64,000 bases of DNA from Streptomyces caniscabiei (GTDB lineage Bacteria; Actinomycetota; Actinomycetes; Streptomycetales; Streptomycetaceae), in contig NZ_JABXWI010000004.1 of NCBI RefSeq assembly GCF_014930365.1, forward strand, positions 496,001-560,000, written 5' to 3'. Below are positions 8,844 to 16,952 of this stretch, piece after piece. The notes below the pieces were generated by a model that saw only the letters and a program-made list of their open reading frames with translations, was not told where the DNA came from and searched no databases. Each line of letters opens with the position of its first letter. Position 1 is the first letter of the stretch. The translations under genes were made by a program, and so were the position numbers.

Positions 8844-8926
8844 TAATTTGTTGCGCAATCATGGCAAGTGATTCCAGGGGAATGACTCACTCAGGCAACG
8901 GCCGTCCGTGTGACATAGTCGTTTCC

Positions 8927-9730
8927 GTGAAGCCTCGATCGATTGTCTTCGACCTGTTCGGCGACTACGTCCGCTACCGCGGCGGTGCCGCCCGGATGCG
9001 CACTCTGAGCACGCTGATGGGCTGCTTCGGCGTCGGTGAGAGCACCGTGCGCGTGGTGCTCGCCAGGCTGCGCAAGGAGGGCTGGTTCGATGTCCGACGC
9101 GAGGGCCGGGAGACCGTCTACGCCCTGAACAAGCGCAGTCTGCAGCTTCTCGACGAGGGCCGCACCCGCATCTTCGACCGGGCGCCCGCCGGCTGGGACC
9201 GGCACTGGTACATGGTCATCTACTCGGTCCCGGAGACCGAGCGCGGTGTCCGGGACCGCATCCGCAAGGAACTGGCCTGGCTGGGGTTCGGCCCGCTGGC
9301 ACCGTCCACGTACGTCTCCCCGCACGACCGGCTCCAGCAGGTCCGGGAGAAGTTCGCGGACGAGCCCGCCGTACGGCTGGACACGCTGCGCTGCCAATCC
9401 GGCGGGCTGCCCGTCGACCGGGAGATGGCGGCGCGGGGCTGGGACCTCGACGGGCTCAACGAGGACTACCGGGATCTGCTGCGCACGTACCGGGGGCGGA
9501 TGGCCTCGTACCGGGCCGGGCATCTCAGTCCCGAGGAGGCCCTGGTCGAGCGGATGCGGCTGACGTACGACTACCGCCAGTTTCCGTTCCGCGATCCCGA
9601 CCTGCCGACCGAGCTGTTGCCGGCGGGGTGGGTGGGGCGGGAGGCGTACGAGATGTTCATGGAGGCCCATGATGTGCTGGGGCCGGCCGCCGAGTCCTAC
9701 TACGACGAGGTGGTCGGCAGTCGCCAATAG
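8927..9730 (+). CDS. PaaX-family transcriptional regulator
   Basis: A 267-residue regulator beginning KPRSIVFDLFGDYVRYRGG, the signature N-terminus of PaaX proteins. It continues with a winged-helix domain (GESTVRVVLARLRKEGWFDV) and the middle and C-terminal PaaX domains. PaaX proteins usually bind aryl-CoA effectors such as phenylacetyl-CoA, so a regulator sensing salicylyl-CoA or gentisyl-CoA from the divergent operon is a sensible inference. I place the start at the GTG at 8927, where family proteins normally begin. It has no clear ribosome site and may be leaderless. An in-frame ATG at 8882, with AGGGGA almost touching it, is the alternative. Confidence 0.87.
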   Translation: MKPRSIVFDLFGDYVRYRGGAARMRTLSTLMGCFGVGESTVRVVLARLRKEGWFDVRREGRETVYALNKRSLQLLDEGRTRIFDRAPAGWDRHWYMVIYSVPETERGVRDRIRKELAWLGFGPLAPSTYVSPHDRLQQVREKFADEPAVRLDTLRCQSGGLPVDREMAARGWDLDGLNEDYRDLLRTYRGRMASYRAGHLSPEEALVERMRLTYDYRQFPFRDPDLPTELLPAGWVGREAYEMFMEAHDVLGPAAESYYDEVVGSRQ

Positions 9731-9769
9731 CTCCGCCAGGAACCGGGGGGCGCCTTCGGATGCGCCTCG

Positions 9770-10609
9770 CTATGCCGTCGGGCGACTGCTGGTGCGTCGT
9801 GGCTGGTCGCGCAGTTCCCCGCGCCCCTTTGGGGCGCGGCCCAGCTCTCGGGATGCCTCCGTCACCGTCGTCTGCAGTTCTCGGGTCACCTCGGCCACGT
9901 GGTCCGGCGTGCCCAGGCTTTCCGGGAGGACGACCGAGATGGCCAGGGGCAGCGGGTCGCCGGCGGCGAAGACGGGGGCCGCGATCGAGATGATGCCCGG
10001 GATGACGCTGCCTCGGGTTTCGGCATAGCCGTTTTCGCGGACCTGTTCGCGGGTGGCCGCCAGGCGCTCGGTGGGCCAGTCGGTCTCCTTGCCGCGGAGT
10101 TCGTCGCGGAGCACCTCGTCGGTGAGGCTCTCGGGGAGATGGGCGAGGAAGACGCGGCCGACCGATGAGGTGACCAGGGGAAGGGTCGCGCCGACGCGCA
10201 CCGTCAGGGGCAGGGGGCGGGTGCCGTACGCCCAGCTGACGACGATCGGGCCGCGGTCGCCCCACACCGCGAGGTTCACGGAGTGGCCGGTGCGGTCACG
10301 GAGCCGCATGGCGTGGCCGCCGGCGACCGCGACCTCGTTCGTGCGGCGCAGCGCCTCCGCACCCATGCGGCGCATCGTGGCCCCGAAGTCGTAGAGGCCG
10401 GACGCGGCGTCCTGCGAGGTCAGGCCGATGCGGCCGAGGCTGACGAGATAGCGGTGCACCTTGCTGGGCTGCATGCCGCTGGCCTGCGCGATCGCCGACA
10501 GGCTCAGCGCCCCGCCCCCGCTCTCCAGGGCCAGCAGGACCCTCATCGCGGTCTCGACGGACTGGATGCCCTGCCGATCGCCGTTCTCCTTGGGCTCAGT
10601 ACTGGTCAC
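9770..10609 (-). CDS. tsdR: IclR-family regulator of the gamma-resorcylate operon
   Basis: A 279-residue IclR protein. The N-terminal winged helix includes LSLSAIAQASGMQPSKVHRYL, and the effector domain contains VWGDRGPIVVSWAYG and the family core SSVGRVFLAHLPES. It is transcribed away from the tsdA-tsdC genes, as is the IclR regulator in the Rhodococcus gamma-resorcylate cluster. The GTG start at 10609 is preceded by GGGAGAGGG. An unusual point is that the last 20 or so codons run through an intergenic-type Streptomyces palindrome (9819-9839), so the C-terminal tail GRAPKGRGELRDQ is probably a recent extension. The gene converges with the PaaX-type gene, 39 bases apart. Confidence 0.88.
   Translation of the reverse strand: MTSTEPKENGDRQGIQSVETAMRVLLALESGGGALSLSAIAQASGMQPSKVHRYLVSLGRIGLTSQDAASGLYDFGATMRRMGAEALRRTNEVAVAGGHAMRLRDRTGHSVNLAVWGDRGPIVVSWAYGTRPLPLTVRVGATLPLVTSSVGRVFLAHLPESLTDEVLRDELRGKETDWPTERLAATREQVRENGYAETRGSVIPGIISIAAPVFAAGDPLPLAISVVLPESLGTPDHVAEVTRELQTTVTEASRELGRAPKGRGELRDQPRRTSSRPTA
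9805..9840 (+). repeat. Streptomyces dispersed palindromic element
   Basis: The stretch GGTCGCGCAGTTCCCCGCGC leads into a perfect 9-base stem CCGCGCCCC/GGGGCGCGG (9819-9827 and 9831-9839) with a TTT loop. This is a motif I recognise as very frequent between Streptomyces genes, where it behaves like a bidirectional terminator or a mobile palindromic unit. Here it lies between two convergent regulator genes but inside the 3' coding end of the IclR gene. A weaker relative occurs near 40560-40600. Confidence 0.7.
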
Positions 10610-10957
10610 GGCACAGCCCTCTCCCTGCCTGCGGTCGAACGCGATCAGCGTATCGGCGCGACAGGCCGACCAGCGTCTTCCAACCGATCTTACATTCACT
10701 ATTGCGGAACGCGTTACGTTCTGGTGAACTGCGAACCGATGGCGCTCAGCGCCGCACCGGCTGCTCCCCGTCGCACCGACGGCTCGCTCGCAGCCACCGT
10801 CGAGCCGCTTCTGTCAGCGCACACGCCGGCGCTCCCCCGTGCCCGGTCACTCACACCCGGCCCGCACCGCACCTCCCTCACCCCCGCTCCCGCCTCCACC
10901 TCGCTCCACCCGCACCTCCCCTCGCCGCACCGGCGATCCCCCGAGGAGAACTCCGCA
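10610..10957. promoter_or_regulatory. Divergent tsdR/tsdA control region
   Basis: This gap of 348 bases separates tsdR from tsdA and holds no supported gene. Around 10690-10725 it is AT-richer. It contains TTGCGGAAC followed by the palindrome AACGCGTT (10708-10715) and a second GTTC half-site at 10718. That layout is consistent with an IclR-family operator flanking a promoter. The remainder up to 10957 looks like a long leader ending in CGAGGAGAA, the ribosome site of tsdA. Confidence 0.45.
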
Positions 10958-11950
10958 ATGAAGCTGATCGGCCTCGAAGAGCACTTCGTGACCCCCGACC
11001 TGGTGGGCCACGGCGCGTCCACCGCCTCCATCGCCCAGCCCCATGCGTGGGCCGAGGCCTCCCGCCGGCTCCTCGACCTCACCGAGGAACGCCTCGACGG
11101 CATGGACGCGGCAGGCCTGGACATGCAGGTGCTGTCCCTCAACTCCCCCGGCCTCCAGGCGGAGCAGGACCCGGCCGCCGCCGTACGCCAGGCGATCGCG
11201 GTCAACGACTTCCTGACCGGTGTCATCGCCGAGCACCCCGACCGCTTCTCCGGCTTCGCCGCCCTGCCGCTCCAGGACCCGAGGGCCGCGGCCGACGAAC
11301 TGGAGCGGGCGGTCACCCAGCTCGGGCTGCGCGGCGCCCTCGTCAACGCGCACACCCATGGCAGGTACCTCGACGACCCCGCCCTGCGCGTCGTCTGGGA
11401 GCGCGCCGAGCACCTCGACGTACCGCTCTATCTGCACCCGGCGAACGGCGTCGACACCGCGCATGTGCTGTCCGGCCACCCCGAACTCGTCGGGCCGATG
11501 TGGAGCTGGGGCATCGACACCGCCACCCACGCCCTGCGCCTGATCTTCGGCGGTGTCTTCGACGACTTCCCGAAGGCCAAGCTCCTGCTCGGCCACATGG
11601 GAGAGGGCCTGCCGTTCGTGATGTGGCGCATGGACTCCCGCTGGGACTTCCACGCCCACCACGGCATCGAGCTCAAGCGGGGCCGCCCCTCGGAGTACCT
11701 CCGCGAGAACCTCTACATCACCACCAGCGGCGTCTGTTCCTCCGCCCCGCTGCTCACCGCGCTGCTGTCGATGGGCGCCGACCACATCCTCTTCGGCACC
11801 GACTACCCGTTCGAGGACATGGAGACGGCCACGACGTTCCTCCGGAACGCGCCGATCAGCGACGCCGACCGGCAGAAGATCGGCCACCTCAACGCCGAGA
11901 AGCTGCTCGGCCTCGCCCCGACCCCGGCACCCGCGTACGCCGGTGTCTGA
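10958..11950 (+). CDS. tsdA: Gamma-resorcylate (2,6-dihydroxybenzoate) decarboxylase
   Basis: A 330-residue amidohydrolase-superfamily (type 2) protein. It starts MKLIGLEEHFVTPD, where the Glu and His match the N-terminal metal ligands of gamma-resorcylate decarboxylases. NAHTHGRYLDD, LYLHPANG and the C-terminal LFGTDYPFED (catalytic Asp) follow. The enzyme non-oxidatively decarboxylates gamma-resorcylate to resorcinol. The ATG at 10958 has an AGGAGA site. The operon context (resorcinol hydroxylase, hydroxyquinol dioxygenase, maleylacetate reductase, MFS transporter, divergent IclR) matches the Rhodococcus jostii tsd cluster closely. Activity on other ortho-hydroxybenzoates such as salicylate cannot be excluded. 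Confidence 0.88.
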   Translation: MKLIGLEEHFVTPDLVGHGASTASIAQPHAWAEASRRLLDLTEERLDGMDAAGLDMQVLSLNSPGLQAEQDPAAAVRQAIAVNDFLTGVIAEHPDRFSGFAALPLQDPRAAADELERAVTQLGLRGALVNAHTHGRYLDDPALRVVWERAEHLDVPLYLHPANGVDTAHVLSGHPELVGPMWSWGIDTATHALRLIFGGVFDDFPKAKLLLGHMGEGLPFVMWRMDSRWDFHAHHGIELKRGRPSEYLRENLYITTSGVCSSAPLLTALLSMGADHILFGTDYPFEDMETATTFLRNAPISDADRQKIGHLNAEKLLGLAPTPAPAYAGV

Positions 11951-11966
11951 GCACAAGGGGACCCCC

Positions 11967-13523
11967 ATGTACGACGTCGCCGTCATCGGGTACGGACCCG
12001 TGGGCATGGTCACGGCGGCACTGCTCGGTCAGGCAGGCCACGACGTGATCGTGCTGGAGCGCTACCCCACCCTCTACAACCTGCCGCGCGCCGCCATCTT
12101 CGACGACGAGACGATGCGGACGTTCGACCGGCTCGGCCTCTCCGAGGCACTGCTGCCCACGCTGCACGTCCAGCGGAACTACGAGTGGCGCAGCGGGGCG
12201 GGCGAGTTGCTCATCGAGCACGACTTCGCCGCCGTCGGCGGCCAGGGCTGGGCCGAGTGGTACATGATGTACCAGCCCTATCTGGAGGACGCCCTCGACG
12301 GCCTGGTCCGTGGTCTGGAGAACGTCCGGATCCGGATGGACTCCCGGGTCACGGGACTCCACCACACCGATCAGGGCGTGGACATCCAGGTCGAGGGGGC
12401 CGACGACGCCGTCTCCGCCCGGTACGTCGTGGCCTGCGACGGCGGCAACAGCTTCACCCGCACCTGGCTGGGCATCGGCCAGGAGGACCACGGCTTCTCC
12501 GAGCCGTGGATGGTCTGCGACTTCCGGCTGACCGAGGGCGGCGGCGCGGACATCCCCAAGGCCCGCCAGGTCTGCGACCCGAAGCAGCCGATCTCGATCA
12601 TCTCGCTGGGCCCGGAGCACCACCGGTTCAGCTTCATGCTCGACTCCGAGGACTCCTTCTCCGTCGAGCGGGAGCCCGACCGGGTGTGGGCACGGGTCGC
12701 CGCCTACGTCGACCGCTCGCAGGCCGAGCTGATCCGCGTCGCCACGTACACGTTCCGCTCGCTGGTCGCGGAGCGGTGGCGCAGTGGCCGGATCCTGCTG
12801 GCCGGGGACGCGGCGCACCAGATGCCGCCGTTCCTCGGGCAGGGCATGTGCTCGGGCATCCGGGACGCGCAGAACTTCGCGTTCAAGCTGGACGCGGTGC
12901 TGCATGGGGCCGACGACGCGCTGCTCGACACGTACCAGAGCGAGCGTGAGCCGCACGTCCGGGCCATCATCGCCAAGGGCATCGAGCTGGGCCGGGTGCA
13001 GACGGTGCGTGACCTGGTGGCCGCCGCAGAGCGCGACGCCCGCCTGATCGCCCAGCGCGGGGCGAACGGGCGCCCGGAGAAGATGCGGTTCCCCGGTCTC
13101 GGCCCGGGGCTGCACGACGCGTCCCCGCAGGCAGGACACCTGATGCCGCACGGCCGCGTCGAGCACGACGGCACCGAGGGGCTCTTCGACGCCGTGCTCG
13201 GCCGGGGCTTCGTCCTCCTCGTCGACGGCCGCGACGGCACCTCGCTCGACGCCTCGGCCACAGCGGAAGCCGCCCGGCTCGGCGTCTCCGTCCACCACCT
13301 CACCGACCGCCGCCTCACCACCGAGGGGTTCACCGATGTCGGCGGCGTCTACGGGCGCTGGTTCGACGAGACCGGCCGTGCCGCCGTTGTGTGGCGGCCC
13401 GACTTCTACATCCTCGGCACCGCGGACACCCTCTCCGGCGTCCCGGCGCTCCTGAAGACCCTTGCCAACGCAGTAGAGCCCGTGCAGGCTCCTGCCACCG
13501 TCGGAGAAAGGATCCGGCCATGA
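11967..13523 (+). CDS. tsdB: Resorcinol 4-hydroxylase, FAD-dependent
   Basis: A 518-residue class A flavoprotein hydroxylase related to MhpA. The FAD fold is VAVIGYGPVGMVTAALLGQ, and the second motif GDAAHQMPPFLGQGMCSGIRD is intact. The C-terminal thioredoxin-like tail (about residues 380-515) is typical of phenol-hydroxylase relatives. It should convert resorcinol to hydroxyquinol. I chose the ATG at 11967 because AAGGGG precedes it; a GTG at 11943 inside the end of tsdA has no ribosome site. Its stop overlaps the transporter start (ATGA). Confidence 0.85.
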   Translation: MYDVAVIGYGPVGMVTAALLGQAGHDVIVLERYPTLYNLPRAAIFDDETMRTFDRLGLSEALLPTLHVQRNYEWRSGAGELLIEHDFAAVGGQGWAEWYMMYQPYLEDALDGLVRGLENVRIRMDSRVTGLHHTDQGVDIQVEGADDAVSARYVVACDGGNSFTRTWLGIGQEDHGFSEPWMVCDFRLTEGGGADIPKARQVCDPKQPISIISLGPEHHRFSFMLDSEDSFSVEREPDRVWARVAAYVDRSQAELIRVATYTFRSLVAERWRSGRILLAGDAAHQMPPFLGQGMCSGIRDAQNFAFKLDAVLHGADDALLDTYQSEREPHVRAIIAKGIELGRVQTVRDLVAAAERDARLIAQRGANGRPEKMRFPGLGPGLHDASPQAGHLMPHGRVEHDGTEGLFDAVLGRGFVLLVDGRDGTSLDASATAEAARLGVSVHHLTDRRLTTEGFTDVGGVYGRWFDETGRAAVVWRPDFYILGTADTLSGVPALLKTLANAVEPVQAPATVGERIRP

Positions 13524-14812
13524 CCGCTCCCACTGTCATGCGTACGCGAGTCAGCAGAGTGCCCGCGAACACCTTCATCCTGGTCGCCGCCTGGATCGTC
13601 TCCTCCCTGGAGGGCTACGACCTCGCCGTGTACGGCGTCACCGTCCCCTCCATCCTGGGCGACCCCTCGCTCGGCATCGACAAGGCCGAGGCGGGCACGA
13701 TCGGCTCGCTCGTCGGCATCGGGATGCTGATCGGCGCGGCCTTCGCCGGAGCCCTCGTCCACCGCACCGGCCCGCGCCGGCTGCTGCTCGCCGGCACCGG
13801 CCTGTTCACGCTCGGCATGGCGATCTGCACGGTCGCGGGCGGTGTCCCGTCCTTCGGCACCGGACGCCTGATCGTCGGGCTCGGCCTGGGTGTCGTCCTG
13901 CCGACGATCAACGCGTACGTGGCCGACCTCAGCGACCCGGGCCGCCGCAGCCGCAACGTCGCCCTGATCATGAGCGGTTACGCGGCCGGCGCCCTGCTCT
14001 CCCCGCTGCTCGGCACGGCCCTGCTCCCGGACGTCTCGTACCGGTGGCTGTACGTGATCGGTGTGCTCCCGGTGTTCCTGGCCATCCCGCTCGTGCTCCG
14101 GCTGCCGGAGAGCCCGTTCCACCTGCGCCGTACCGGCCGCGCCGACGAGGCGCGCGCGGTGGAGGAGCGACTCGGGCTGACGCCCGCCGAGGACGCGCCG
14201 ACGGCGGACCCGGGCCGCTGGCTCGGCCTCGGCTCGCTGCTGACCGGTGGCCTCGCCGTCTCGACCGTCCTGTTCTGGGCCATGTCCTTCTGCGGACTCC
14301 TGCTGGTCTTCGGCATCAGCACCTGGCTGCCCAGCATCATGCAGGCCGCCGGCTTCTCCCTCGGCTCGGCGCTGCTGCAGACGGCGGCCATGTGGCTGGG
14401 TGTGGGCGTCGGGGCGATCGTCGGCGGCCGGATCGCGGACGCGCTGGGCGCCAAGCGGGTCGTGGTCGTCGCCTTCCTGGTCGGCACGCTCAGCCTGATC
14501 GCGATGAGCACGCGTCCGCCGACGGCCGTGATGTTCGTGCTCATGTTCATCAGCGGCTTCGGCTTCATCGGTTCGCAGATCCTCGGCAACGCGTTCATCG
14601 TGACCCGCTACCCGGACGCCGTGCGCGGCAACGGTCTCGCCTGGGCCCTGTCCATCGGCCGGTTCGGCGCGATCGTCGGCCCGTCCCTGGGCGCGTACGT
14701 CCTGAGCTCGGGCGCCGACATCGAGTGGGCGTTCTACGCCTTCGCCGTTCCCGCGCTCCTCGGGGCGTTCGCAGCGGGTGCCGTGCCCCGGGCCCGGAGG
14801 GTGGCCGCGTGA
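13520..14812 (+). CDS. tsdT: MFS aromatic-acid transporter
   Basis: A 430-residue transporter with about 12 hydrophobic segments. The first helix includes SSLEGYDLAVYGVTVP, whose DLAVYG acidic motif is characteristic of the aromatic acid:H+ symporter family. Loop 2-3 carries GALVHRTGPRRLLL. It most likely imports gamma-resorcylate, like TsdT. The ATG at 13520 overlaps the tsdB stop and has AAAGGA upstream. The 3' end overlaps the tsdD start (GTGA), so all five genes from 10958 to 16763 look like one transcript. Confidence 0.86.
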   Translation: MTAPTVMRTRVSRVPANTFILVAAWIVSSLEGYDLAVYGVTVPSILGDPSLGIDKAEAGTIGSLVGIGMLIGAAFAGALVHRTGPRRLLLAGTGLFTLGMAICTVAGGVPSFGTGRLIVGLGLGVVLPTINAYVADLSDPGRRSRNVALIMSGYAAGALLSPLLGTALLPDVSYRWLYVIGVLPVFLAIPLVLRLPESPFHLRRTGRADEARAVEERLGLTPAEDAPTADPGRWLGLGSLLTGGLAVSTVLFWAMSFCGLLLVFGISTWLPSIMQAAGFSLGSALLQTAAMWLGVGVGAIVGGRIADALGAKRVVVVAFLVGTLSLIAMSTRPPTAVMFVLMFISGFGFIGSQILGNAFIVTRYPDAVRGNGLAWALSIGRFGAIVGPSLGAYVLSSGADIEWAFYAFAVPALLGAFAAGAVPRARRVAA

Positions 14813-15909
14813 CCACTTCCGTGGTCTACGAGTCCTGGGGCCAGCGGGTCGTCTTCGGCTCCGGCACCGCACGGGACGACGTGGCGGCCGCGATCACCGG
14901 GCTCGGCGCGAGCCGGGTCCTGGTGATCGCGGCCGACGGGGAGCGGGTCCTCGCCGAGGACATCTGCGAGGACCTGCCCGTCGTGGCGGTCTTCGGCGAG
15001 GTCCGCCCCCACGTCCCGGTCGAGGTCGCCGAGGCCGTACGCGCCGCCGCCCACGAGCACGAGGCCGACCTGCTGCTGAGCGTCGGCGGCGGCTCGACCA
15101 CCGGCACCGCGAAGGCGGCCGCGCTCACCACCGGACTCCCGATCCTCGCCGTCCCGACGACGTACGCCGGCTCCGAGGCGACCCCCGTGTGGGGCCTCAC
15201 CGAGGACGGCCACAAGCGCACCGGCGTCGACCCGAAGGTGCTCCCGCGGGTCGTCGTCTACGACGCCACGCTGATGATGTCGCTGCCGACGCGGCTGTCG
15301 GTGACGTCGGGACTCAACGCCCTCGCCCACTGCGTCGACGCGTGGTGGGCGCCCCGGCACAACCCGATCAGCTCCGCCCTGGCCGCCGAGGGCGTCCGGT
15401 CGCTGGCGTCCTCGCTGCCGCGCATCGTCGCGGACGGCCAGGACGTCGCGGCCCGGCGCGACATCCTCTTCGGCACCTATCTCGGGGCGGTCGCCTTCGC
15501 CGGGGCCGGTTCGGGGCTGCACCACAAGGTGTGCCACGTCCTCGGCGGCGCGTACGACCTCGAACACGCTGCCCTGCACTCAGTGGTCCTGCCGCATGTG
15601 GTCGGCCTCAACCTGCCGGCGGCGCCGGAGGCGGAGCAGTGGCTGGGAACGGCGCTCGACGCGTCCGCCGATCCTTTCGGGGCGCTCCTCGATCTCTATA
15701 CGAGTCTCCAACCCCCGCGTTCCCTAGGCGAGTTGGGCCTCCCTGAGGAGGAACTCGACCGGGCAACCGACCTGGTCATGGCACAGGTGCCGGACTCCAA
15801 CCCGCGCCGCGTGACCCACGACGAGATGCGCGCACTGCTGGGGCGGGCGTGGCGCGGGGACGTCCCGGTGCAGGTCCCTCTCCTCCCCGAGACGGAGATT
15901 CACCGATGA
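14809..15909 (+). CDS. tsdD: Maleylacetate reductase (iron-type alcohol dehydrogenase family)
   Basis: A 366-residue protein of the group III (iron-dependent type) alcohol dehydrogenase fold. It has the nucleotide motif SVGGGSTTGTAKA, AVPTTYAGSEATPVWG, and the His-rich segments NALAHCVDAWW and GLHHKVCHVLGGAYDLEHA, as in maleylacetate reductases. It should reduce maleylacetate, the product of hydroxyquinol cleavage, to 3-oxoadipate. The GTG start at 14809 overlaps the transporter stop; its own stop overlaps tsdC (ATGA). Confidence 0.9.
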   Translation: MTTSVVYESWGQRVVFGSGTARDDVAAAITGLGASRVLVIAADGERVLAEDICEDLPVVAVFGEVRPHVPVEVAEAVRAAAHEHEADLLLSVGGGSTTGTAKAAALTTGLPILAVPTTYAGSEATPVWGLTEDGHKRTGVDPKVLPRVVVYDATLMMSLPTRLSVTSGLNALAHCVDAWWAPRHNPISSALAAEGVRSLASSLPRIVADGQDVAARRDILFGTYLGAVAFAGAGSGLHHKVCHVLGGAYDLEHAALHSVVLPHVVGLNLPAAPEAEQWLGTALDASADPFGALLDLYTSLQPPRSLGELGLPEEELDRATDLVMAQVPDSNPRRVTHDEMRALLGRAWRGDVPVQVPLLPETEIHR

Positions 15910-16763
15910 ATGAGCAACGCCTGACCGACCAGGTCGTCGCGAGTTTCGACTCCGCGAAGGACGACCGTTTCCGTGAGCTGATGCAGGCCCTCGTACGCCA
16001 CGCGCACGCGTTCGTACGCGAGACGCGGCTCACCGAGGACGAGTGGAACGCGACGATCGGGTTTCTGACGGCGGCCGGTCACATCACGACCGACACCCGC
16101 CAGGAGTTCGTCCTCCTCTCCGACGTCCTCGGCATCTCGATGCTGACCGTCGCGGTGAACGAACCGGGCGACGGCGAAGCCACGGAGTCCACGGTCCTCG
16201 GCCCGTTCTTCGTCCAGGACTCGCCCGGGATCGAGCCCGGCGGGGACATCGCGGGCGGTGCGAGCGGCGAACCGTCCTGGGTCGGCGGCCGGGTCACCGG
16301 CCCCGACGGCACCCCCGTCGCCGGAGCGCGCGTCGAGGTGTGGGAGGCCGACGACGACGGGATGTACGACGTCCAGTACGACGACGGCGCCGGCGAACTC
16401 GCCGGGCGCGCACACCTGTTCACGGACGCCGAGGGCGGCTACCGGTTCTGGGGGCTCACACCCACGCCGTACCCGATCCCGGACGACGGCCCGGTCGGCC
16501 GGCTGCTGGACCACGCCGGGCGTTCCCCGATGCGGGCGCCGCATCTGCACTTCAAGGTGACGGCGCCGGGTTTTCACCCGCTCATCACGCACATCTTCGT
16601 CGCGGGCGACTCCTGGCTGGAGCGGGACTCGGTGTTCGGGGTCAAGGAGTCGCTCATCCACACGTTCGAGCGCCACGAGGCCGGAACCCCGACGCCGGAC
16701 GGGCGGCGGATCGACGGCACCTGGACCTCGGCGACCTTCGACATCGTGCTGAGGAAGGAGTAG
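15906..16763 (+). CDS. tsdC: Hydroxyquinol 1,2-dioxygenase (intradiol)
   Basis: A 285-residue intradiol ring-cleavage dioxygenase. The N-terminal helical dimerisation domain (about residues 1-100) is followed by a beta-sandwich with ESTVLGPFFV. The non-haem Fe(III) ligands fall in PTPYPIP (Tyr) and APHLHFKV (two His). The length suits hydroxyquinol rather than protocatechuate enzymes. It should open hydroxyquinol to maleylacetate, which TsdD then reduces. It is the last gene of the tsd operon and is followed by a terminator-like hairpin at 16828. Confidence 0.9.
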   Translation: MNEQRLTDQVVASFDSAKDDRFRELMQALVRHAHAFVRETRLTEDEWNATIGFLTAAGHITTDTRQEFVLLSDVLGISMLTVAVNEPGDGEATESTVLGPFFVQDSPGIEPGGDIAGGASGEPSWVGGRVTGPDGTPVAGARVEVWEADDDGMYDVQYDDGAGELAGRAHLFTDAEGGYRFWGLTPTPYPIPDDGPVGRLLDHAGRSPMRAPHLHFKVTAPGFHPLITHIFVAGDSWLERDSVFGVKESLIHTFERHEAGTPTPDGRRIDGTWTSATFDIVLRKE

Positions 16764-16827
16764 CCGTTGTGCCGACGTCGAGCAGCTCATCGAGGAAGCC
16801 GGCTACCGAATGGTCGCCCCCAGGGTG

Positions 16828-16847
16828 AGCGGGCCGGTCGGCCCGCT
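16828..16847 (+). terminator. Hairpin after the tsd operon
   Basis: AGCGGGCCG (16828-16836) and CGGCCCGCT (16839-16847) form a perfect 9-base stem with a tiny loop. C- and G-runs on the flanks could extend or compete with it. There is no U-tract, as is common in this GC range. It lies 65 bases after tsdC and overlaps the upstream part of the helicase promoter. Confidence 0.55.
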
Positions 16848-16856
16848 GGGGGGCGC

Positions 16857-16865
16857 TGGTAAAAT
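16857..16865 (+). promoter_or_regulatory. Extended -10 element of the helicase gene
   Basis: TGGTAAAAT is a TGn-extended -10 element and stands out as an AT island in very GC-rich surroundings. No convincing -35 is visible 17 bases upstream, where the tsd terminator hairpin sits. Transcription from here would give a leader of about 80 bases that includes the 15-base-pair hairpin. Confidence 0.5.
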
Positions 16866-16884
16866 GGGGGCACGCTTCGACACC

Positions 16885-16918
16885 GCCGGGGCCCGTACCG
16901 AGGGGTACGGGCCCCGGC
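16885..16918 (+). promoter_or_regulatory. Perfect 15-base-pair leader hairpin of the DEAD-box gene
   Basis: GCCGGGGCCCGTACC (16885-16899) is perfectly complementary to GGTACGGGCCCCGGC (16904-16918), with a GAGG loop. It lies between the probable -10 and the AGGAAAGG ribosome site (35 bases before the start) and has no U-tract. A regulatory leader, for example a cold-responsive or helicase-autoregulated element, is more likely than a terminator. That function is inference. Confidence 0.55.
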
Positions 16919-16952
16919 GCGTTCCGGGCGCCACACCAGGAAAGGTTCCCCC

